A stretch of DNA of 38,934 nucleotides from Pseudoprimorskyibacter sp. (GTDB lineage Bacteria > Pseudomonadota > Alphaproteobacteria > Rhodobacterales > Rhodobacteraceae), in NCBI GenBank assembly GCA_029251265.1, contig JAQXDR010000119.1:1-38934 (forward strand), in the 5' to 3' direction. Each line of letters begins with the position of its first letter. Positions within the stretch are counted from its first letter, which is position 1. Shown here piece after piece: positions 34,090 to 38,934 of the stretch. The translations under genes and the position numbers were made by a program. Under the pieces are notes generated by a model. That model was not told the DNA's origin. It made no database searches and was given only the letters and a program-made list of their open reading frames with translations.

Positions 34090-34734
34090 ATGCCGCGCGC
34101 GCAATTTGCCCATGTGAACACATGGGTTTTCGACTTGGACCACACACTATACCCACCTGCGACACGTTTGTTTGACCAGATCGAGGTGCGCATGACACGG
34201 TGGGTCATGCAAGCGCTGGACGTTGATCGCGCAACAGCTGATCATTTACGCCACGCCTATTGGAAACAGTACGGCACAACGCTTGCAGGATTGATGCGCG
34301 AACATGATGTTGACCCAGGTCCCTATCTGACCGACGTGCATGATATCGACTTTAGTGTCCTGACCCCCGCACCAGATCTGGCAGATAGGATCGCGTCCCT
34401 GCCCGGCCGACGGATTATTTATACCAACGGAACAGCTCCCTACGCCGAAAAGGTGATCAAAGCCCGCAAACTGGATGGGTTGTTTGACGCGATCTACGGC
34501 GTTGAACATGCCGATTTCTTTCCCAAGCCTGAACAGCGCGCTTTTGAGACGGTCTTCGCACGAGACAAACTTGATCCTGAAAATGCAGCCATGTTTGAGG
34601 ATGATCCGCGGAATCTGGCGGTGCCGCATAAGCTGGGGATGCAAACCATCCACGTCGCCCCGACAGCGCACCCTGCACCACATATCCAGTATCACACCGA
34701 TGATCTGACTGAATTTTTGGGAACGGTGGTCTAA
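34090..34734 (+). CDS. HAD-superfamily pyrimidine 5'-nucleotidase
   Basis: A 214-residue phosphatase of HAD subfamily IA. Motif I is VFDLDHTLYPP (nucleophile D15, acid D17), motif II is IIYTNGTAPYAEKV, motif III the Lys in FPKPEQRAF, and motif IV MFEDDPRNL. The DLDHTLYP form with the EDDPRNL end is typical of the SDT1/PPM-like pyrimidine 5'-nucleotidases, which dephosphorylate UMP/CMP or related compounds. ATG 34090 has AGGAG 7 bases upstream. It is divergent from the GntR regulator. A broader phosphatase role is the alternative. Confidence 0.9.
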   Translation: MPRAQFAHVNTWVFDLDHTLYPPATRLFDQIEVRMTRWVMQALDVDRATADHLRHAYWKQYGTTLAGLMREHDVDPGPYLTDVHDIDFSVLTPAPDLADRIASLPGRRIIYTNGTAPYAEKVIKARKLDGLFDAIYGVEHADFFPKPEQRAFETVFARDKLDPENAAMFEDDPRNLAVPHKLGMQTIHVAPTAHPAPHIQYHTDDLTEFLGTVV

Positions 34735-35065
34735 GCTGTGACAAGGTCCCAACCCCATATCAGGTGACCAAATCGGATATATTTGAGGGGCGGGTCACAA
34801 AAGTCGCATTGCGAGATGATCCCTGCACGATACCTTGCAGGGAAACGCACAGACAAACGCAACGAGGCGTTCTTTAAACAACAGACGGGTGGTTAGACGG
34901 CACGCATACGCATTTCAACGATTGGATCACGAACAAGACCGCGTTCAGGGCAACCAAGACAGTTGCGCAAATCGATGGGTATGCGCAAAAATTATGGGCA
35001 CATGTGATTGAAAATCGGACGGCGTTGCTTGCCAGATTTGAATTGTTAGGAAGACGGAAAATAGT
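34735..35065. other. Intergenic gap between the HAD and secreted-protein genes
   Basis: 331 bp. It contains a strong hairpin (34820-34843) and a 63-codon open stretch listed separately; composition is AT-richer than the neighbours. No RNA gene is seen. Confidence 0.5.
34820..34843 (+). terminator. Hairpin after the HAD gene
   Basis: Perfect 8-bp arms TCCCTGCA/TGCAGGGA with an 8-nt loop, 85 bp after the stop; no U-run follows, so termination is uncertain. Confidence 0.35.
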
Positions 35066-35069
35066 TTGA
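34878..35069 (+). pseudogene. Possible gene remnant, 63 codons, unrecognised
   Basis: An open stretch between TAA (34875) and TGA (35067-35069) reads like real protein, for example HFNDWITNKTAFRATKTVAQ and LWAHVIENRTALLARFELL. It has no early start codon. It could be the 3' end of a decayed gene, or the upstream part of a frame broken by the TAA. Its stop overlaps the TTG start of the next gene. No family is recognised, and chance coding likeness cannot be excluded. Confidence 0.3.
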
Positions 35070-35494
35070 AACAGGGAATGGCAGTCTCAATTCTAACAGG
35101 AGCAATTCTCATGGCACCACACACTGTTGCTGCGGATTTCTTCGGTCCCCCTTTGTTTGTTCCATCCGATGACGAATTCAGGACTGCTGCCTTGGTGTGT
35201 GCAGGCCTTCAGTCAAAAAACGAACACGACGAGGTTTTTGGCTTGTATGCTGAGAATTTGTTCTACCGGTCAGCCAATCACGCGGTTGAGATCAACGGAA
35301 AAACATACTTGAAAACATACTTCGTAAACACGAGTAACGATCCTGAGTGTATTGGAGAGCTCTTGACCCGTGGACAGCCTGTTTATGGATCGAGCGTTTC
35401 ATCAAAGGCGGATCCAGAGTTCGACACCTTGATACTTCGGGTTCCCGGCGGCCAAGCAGAGGTAACGCGCAGTGGCGATATCATCATACGTTAG
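35066..35494 (+). CDS. Secreted protein of unknown function
   Basis: A 142-residue protein with a probable signal peptide (MKQGMAVSILTGAILMAPHT, cleavage after VAA before DFFGPP). The mature part of about 118 residues has two cysteines (LVCAGLQ and DPECIGE) that may pair, and a C-terminal strand-rich end (TLILRVPGGQAEVTRSGDIII, read in parts). No family is recognised. The start may be TTG 35066, which supplies the positive Lys of the signal peptide and has GGA upstream, or ATG 35078. Codon use is AT-richer than in neighbouring genes, which may point to later acquisition (inference). Confidence 0.6.
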   Translation: MKQGMAVSILTGAILMAPHTVAADFFGPPLFVPSDDEFRTAALVCAGLQSKNEHDEVFGLYAENLFYRSANHAVEINGKTYLKTYFVNTSNDPECIGELLTRGQPVYGSSVSSKADPEFDTLILRVPGGQAEVTRSGDIIIR

Positions 35495-35541
35495 AATATA
35501 CGGGTTTTTCAGTCTGAATAATTCTGAAAGGAGCAACACGC

Positions 35542-36735
35542 ATGGATCATGATGTCCTGATTGCAGGTGGTGGCATCGCGGGGCTGACTGCCGCTGCGGC
35601 TTTTGGTGCCGCTGGTTTTTCTGTGCTTTGTGTTGATCCGCAACCTCCTGTGACACAGGCCGCCGATCCGGCATCCGATTTGCGGACGACTGCCTTTTTG
35701 CAACCGGCACGCGCGTTCCTTGCGGATATCGGGCTTTGGGATCGCTTGCAGCCTTATGCGACGCCGTTGCAGGTTATGCGGATTGTTGATGCCGGCGGGC
35801 CCGACCCCGAGGTCCGCGTAAGCCGCGATTTCGACGCAGCCGATTTGCAGGACGATCTACCTTTTGGCTGGAACCTGCCGAACTGGTTGTTGCGGCGTGA
35901 AATTCTAGCGCATCTTGAAACCCTCCCAACTGTTTCAGTCTGCTTCGGTCTGAGCGCAAAGCGTCTGCTGACCCGCTCTGACGAAGCACGCGTGCAACTG
36001 AGCGATGGAACATCAAGACGCTGCAAATTGGTCATAGCCGCCGATGGTCGCCAATCCGCCATGCGACAAGAGGCAGGCATCGGCGTCAAAACAACACGGT
36101 TTGGCCAGAAAGCGCTGGCGTTTGCCGTGACACATGCGATCCCGCATGAAAACGTCTCGACCGAGATCCATAGAACAGGCGGCCCGTTCACACTTGTTCC
36201 ACTGCCCAATCGCGATGGAAAGCCCTGCTCGGCGGTCGTTTGGATGGAAAAAGGTCCCGAGGCCACGCGTTTGGCCGCATTGCCACAGGCAGAGTTTGAT
36301 GACGTGATCAACATCCGCAGCTGTGGAGTTCTTGGCCAATTGAACGTGGCCTCGCGGCGCACCGTCTGGCCGATTATCAGTCAGTATGCCGAGGCGTTAT
36401 CGGCACAGCGTCTGGCGCTTGTCGCCGAAGCGGCCCATGTCGTCCCACCGATCGGAGCGCAAGGCCTGAATATGAGCCTCAAGGACCTGATCACTTTGCG
36501 AGATCTGGCTGTGACTCACAAACATGAATTGGGCAGCACCGCAATGCTGCGTCAATACGAGCGCGCACGCATGGTCGACGTACGTATGCGGGTTGCCGGA
36601 ATTACCGCGTTGAACCATGCGTCAATGGCGCAGGCGCCGGCACTGCGGGACCTGCGGGCTCAGGGGCTTCGGACATTATACGGGATAAAACCGCTTCGCA
36701 CGGCACTGATGCGGTTGGGGCTGGGCGCGACCTGA
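35542..36735 (+). CDS. UbiH/UbiL/COQ6-type FAD-dependent hydroxylase
   Basis: A 397-residue flavoprotein monooxygenase of the ubiquinone-hydroxylase group. The FAD Rossmann motif VLIAGGGIAGLTAAAAFG is at residues 5-22 and the DG motif VIAADGRQSAMR at about 169-180. The second FAD motif appears as VAEAAHVVPPIGAQGLNMSL near 294-313, with EAAH replacing the common GDAAH, as in alphaproteobacterial UbiL-like proteins. It should hydroxylate the ubiquinone ring, but which position (C1, C5 or C6) cannot be told from sequence alone. ATG 35542 has AAAGGAG upstream. A 9-bp hairpin overlaps its stop. Confidence 0.9.
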   Translation: MDHDVLIAGGGIAGLTAAAAFGAAGFSVLCVDPQPPVTQAADPASDLRTTAFLQPARAFLADIGLWDRLQPYATPLQVMRIVDAGGPDPEVRVSRDFDAADLQDDLPFGWNLPNWLLRREILAHLETLPTVSVCFGLSAKRLLTRSDEARVQLSDGTSRRCKLVIAADGRQSAMRQEAGIGVKTTRFGQKALAFAVTHAIPHENVSTEIHRTGGPFTLVPLPNRDGKPCSAVVWMEKGPEATRLAALPQAEFDDVINIRSCGVLGQLNVASRRTVWPIISQYAEALSAQRLALVAEAAHVVPPIGAQGLNMSLKDLITLRDLAVTHKHELGSTAMLRQYERARMVDVRMRVAGITALNHASMAQAPALRDLRAQGLRTLYGIKPLRTALMRLGLGAT

Positions 36736-36744
36736 TCGCGCCCA
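36722..36744. terminator. Hairpin between the convergent hydroxylase and aminotransferase genes
   Basis: Perfect 9-bp arms TGGGCGCGA/TCGCGCCCA with a 5-nt loop spanning the hydroxylase stop codon; it could serve both strands although U-runs are absent. Confidence 0.45.
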
Positions 36745-36759
36745 AACCATGCGGCCTTC

Positions 36760-37887
36760 TCAGGTCAAAACCTTGTCCAGAACAGCATCAAGACGCGCGA
36801 CCGTTCCGGGCACATCATACAGCTTATCGAGTCCAAAAAGCCCAAGACGGAAGGTCGAAAACCCATCGGATTCATCACAGGCCAAAGGCACGCCAGCAGC
36901 GATCTGCATTCCTTGAGCCGCAAACGCCCGCCCAGACTTGATTTCAGGGTCATCAGTATAACTGACGACTACACCAGGGGCTGCGAACCCATCGGAGGCA
37001 ACAGATTTGATACCATGTCGCGACAAAGAGGCCCGCACCTGCTCTCCCAGATCGAATTGCGCGTCGCGCAGCTTTTCGAATCCGTACTCCCGTGTCTCTG
37101 CCATGGTGTCGCGGAAACTGCGCAAACCATCTGTGGGCATCGTTGCATGATAGGCGTGACCGCCACCTTCATACGTGCGCATGATCTGTGTCCACTTGCC
37201 CAGATCAACTGCAAAACTGTCTGACTGTGTCACGTCCAGCCGCGCAAGCGCCCGATCAGACATCATCACAAGCCCCGCACAGGGCGTTGCCGACCATCCC
37301 TTTTGCGGTGCCGAGATCAAGACGTCCACGCCTGTGGCCCGCATATCCACCCAAGCGCAGCCAGAGGCGATACAATCCAACACCATAAGCGCATCAACCT
37401 CATGTGCGGCTGCGGCCAGCGCACTGATATAGGCATCCGACAGCATGACACCGGCAGATGTCTCGACATGCGGCGCAAACACTATACTGGGGCGGACCTC
37501 GTGGATTTTGGCCACAACATCTTCGATCGGCGCAGGCGCAAACGGGGCTTGCGGATCGTTGCCAGTCTGGCGTGCCTTCATCACAGTGGTCGTACCGCCA
37601 AAGCCCGCAGCCTCGAAAATCTGGCTCCAGCGAAAGCTGAACCATCCGTTGCGCACCACCAACTGGTCTGCATCACGGGCAAATTGTCGGGCAACAGCTT
37701 CCATCGCGTAGCTTCCGCCACCGGGGATAACTGCAACACCGTCGGCGCAATACACCTCGCGTAACATTGATGAGATATCACACATCACTTTTTGAAAGTC
37801 AGCCGACATGTGATTGAGTGAACGGTCCGTGAAAACAACCGAGAATTCGTCCAACCCGTTTGGGTCGATGGTATCAAGCAAAGCCAT
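36760..37887 (-). CDS. Class V aminotransferase (alanine-glyoxylate/serine-glyoxylate type)
   Basis: A 375-residue PLP enzyme. PGGGSYAMEAVARQF supplies the phosphate-binding turn, D171 in VLDCIASG contacts the PLP ring nitrogen, and the Schiff-base lysine is K196 in SAPQKGWSATPCAGLVM. RTYEGGGHAYHATMPTDGLR and the C-terminal Arg in FRLGLFG fit the alanine-glyoxylate aminotransferase group, with transamination of a small amino acid to glyoxylate or pyruvate. ATG 37887 has AGGAG 7 bases upstream. Two Lrp/AsnC regulators lie directly upstream on the same strand (99-bp gap), which suggests amino-acid-responsive control. Confidence 0.88.
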   Translation of the reverse strand: MALLDTIDPNGLDEFSVVFTDRSLNHMSADFQKVMCDISSMLREVYCADGVAVIPGGGSYAMEAVARQFARDADQLVVRNGWFSFRWSQIFEAAGFGGTTTVMKARQTGNDPQAPFAPAPIEDVVAKIHEVRPSIVFAPHVETSAGVMLSDAYISALAAAAHEVDALMVLDCIASGCAWVDMRATGVDVLISAPQKGWSATPCAGLVMMSDRALARLDVTQSDSFAVDLGKWTQIMRTYEGGGHAYHATMPTDGLRSFRDTMAETREYGFEKLRDAQFDLGEQVRASLSRHGIKSVASDGFAAPGVVVSYTDDPEIKSGRAFAAQGMQIAAGVPLACDESDGFSTFRLGLFGLDKLYDVPGTVARLDAVLDKVLT

Positions 37888-37986
37888 GTGGGTTCTCCTG
37901 CTGGGTAGGCAGGATCTTAGCCTTTGTCCTGTAATCGAGGAAAGACCTGATTTGCACTTTGCGGCGCGGCACAGGTTCGCAGGGTT

Positions 37987-38442
37987 TCAGATCGGACCCG
38001 GACGACGCTCTTCGGAAAGCAGCACGTTGGCTTCGACATCCCCCACGCCGGGTAGGGTCATAATTCTGCGGCGCAACACGCGTTCAAAATCAGGAATGTC
38101 CCGCGCCGTAACCCGCAGGCGATAGTCGTATAATCCCAGCACATGTTCAACGGTCTGCACCTCGGGGATAGCCGTAACGGCACGTTCAAAATCATCCAGA
38201 CTGACGCGGCCTTTTGTGGCAAGCTTCACCCCAAGAAACACCGTCACGCCAAAGCCAAGCGCCTGAAGATCCATATCCAGCCACACATCCTCCATCACTC
38301 CGGCCTCGCGCAGACGCACCAACCGTCGCCAGGCCGCAGGCTGGCTAAGACCAACCATCCGCCCCAAAGCCCCGGCCCCAAGCGTCGCATCCTCTGACCA
38401 TGCCCGCAACAAGGCGCAATCCGTCTCGTCCAATGCAGTCAT
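37987..38442 (-). CDS. Lrp/AsnC family transcriptional regulator (second of pair)
   Basis: A 151-residue protein with an N-terminal helix-turn-helix (about 5-50, LGRMVGLSQPAAWRRLVRLREAG in parts) and a C-terminal RAM/AsnC effector domain (about 68-145, VEHVLGLYDYRLRVTARD and LPGVGDVEANVLLSE). The recognition helix has Ala-Trp where Lrp proteins often have Thr-Val or Ser-Val. Its ATG overlaps the stop of the upstream Lrp gene (ATGA), so both are made together and could form mixed oligomers. Likely effector is an amino acid related to the adjacent aminotransferase (inference). Confidence 0.9.
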   Translation of the reverse strand: MTALDETDCALLRAWSEDATLGAGALGRMVGLSQPAAWRRLVRLREAGVMEDVWLDMDLQALGFGVTVFLGVKLATKGRVSLDDFERAVTAIPEVQTVEHVLGLYDYRLRVTARDIPDFERVLRRRIMTLPGVGDVEANVLLSEERRPGPI

Positions 38443-38894
38443 AAGGGCAACCTTTCATCAGATTTGACGCGCGCCACATGCATCAATGCCTCGACATCCG
38501 CGATATGCGGAAGCACAAGCAGGCGGTCCCGGTACACTTGTTGGTAATGCGCCATATCCCGCGCGATAACTTCGAGACGCACATCCACGCGGCCCAAAAA
38601 GGTCTGGATCTGCGTCACCTCTGGCACCTTGCGGGCCGCGGCAATAAACTCATCAAAGGCACGCGGTTGCGTCTTATCCAATGTGATCCTCAAGGAGACG
38701 TCGACAGAGTAGCCCAATGCGGCCCAATTGATCCGACCGCGCAGACCATGCAAAACACCCTGCTCACACAACTTGTCGAGGCGTCGCGACAATGTCGAAC
38801 CCGTCACCCCCGCCGCCTTGGCAAGATCTGACATCGTCGTTTTGGGATCACTTTGATAATATCTCAGAATTCTGCGATCCGTATCATTGAGCAT
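38439..38894 (-). CDS. Lrp/AsnC family transcriptional regulator (first of pair)
   Basis: A 151-residue regulator: LNDTDRRILRYYQSDPKTT starts the helix-turn-helix, with AKAAGVTGSTLSRRLDKLCE as turn and recognition helix. The AsnC effector domain follows, with VTQIQTFLGRVDVRLEVIAR and LPHIADVEALMHVARV. ATG 38894 has GGAAA 5 bases upstream; a TTG at 38912 would add six residues and is less likely. It overlaps the second Lrp gene by 4 bp. Autoregulation from sites upstream, mostly outside the window, is expected for the family. Confidence 0.9.
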   Translation of the reverse strand: MLNDTDRRILRYYQSDPKTTMSDLAKAAGVTGSTLSRRLDKLCEQGVLHGLRGRINWAALGYSVDVSLRITLDKTQPRAFDEFIAAARKVPEVTQIQTFLGRVDVRLEVIARDMAHYQQVYRDRLLVLPHIADVEALMHVARVKSDERLPL

Positions 38895-38934
38895 GAAATT
38901 TCCAATTATCAATGTTTTTGAACATGAACCATGC

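Noticed and set aside
33973-34143. N-terminal extension of the GntR regulator
   Set aside because: It overlaps the divergent HAD gene and lacks domain character; ATG 33972 gives a normal FadR-type length.
1-38934. CRISPR arrays, prophage or complete insertion sequences
   Set aside because: No regularly spaced repeats, phage structural genes or transposases were found by reading.

Overview
The window looks like chromosomal DNA of a marine Rhodobacteraceae (Roseobacter-group) alphaproteobacterium. Evidence: a two-piece (permuted) tmRNA gene with the tag ANDNRAPVALAA, an alpha-type SspB adaptor, an RNase E with a large acidic insertion in its S1 domain, an AcuI-type acrylyl-CoA reductase, a phr-cfa-trgB-cysK gene order that I recall from Rhodobacter, and a perfect CtrA-type box. 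Gene density is high and most genes are core. I see no prophage, CRISPR array, rRNA, tRNA or intact insertion sequence. This is inference from gene content; no database search was possible.

Layout. 1-6612 (minus): a tight stress run of photolyase, cyclopropane fatty acid synthase, a GGCT-Nudix protein (TrgB-like), cysteine synthase and a DUF3772/MscS-type channel cut by the window edge. 6768-9160 (minus): a class V aminotransferase-like protein and AcuI. 9161-12272 (plus): a small DUF4345 membrane protein, a secreted fasciclin-domain protein, the split tmRNA gene and a DUF1194 secreted protein. 12483-16281 (plus): chromate transporter, SspB, fumarase C, DUF4169 and a ribbon-helix-helix protein. 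16410-20916 (minus): CcdA, a membrane alpha/beta-hydrolase-like protein, a cytochrome P450 and a class I aminotransferase; the last three overlap by 4 bp each. 21058-25777 (minus): RNase E with a long leader, then a beta-hydroxyacid dehydrogenase. 25892-32104: penicillin acylase (plus), YqeY-like protein (minus), CarA (plus) and a GspE_N/GT2 glycosyltransferase with a CtrA box (plus). 32320-33972 (minus): NusG, SecE and a FadR-type GntR regulator. 34090-36735 (plus): a pyrimidine 5'-nucleotidase-like HAD enzyme, an unknown secreted protein and a UbiH/COQ6-type hydroxylase. 36760-38894 (minus): a class V aminotransferase behind two overlapping Lrp/AsnC regulators.

Functional links. tmRNA and SspB are the tagging RNA and the protease adaptor of the same trans-translation/ClpXP route and lie about 2.3 kb apart. 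The photolyase/CFA/TrgB/CysK run joins DNA repair, membrane modification, tellurite/nucleotide detoxification and thiol synthesis, which fits a light/oxidative-stress operon. The hydrolase-P450-aminotransferase trio is translationally coupled, so a shared but unidentified pathway is likely; it is my best candidate for something undescribed. The secE-nusG pair is detached from rplK/rplA and has a strongly structured spacer.
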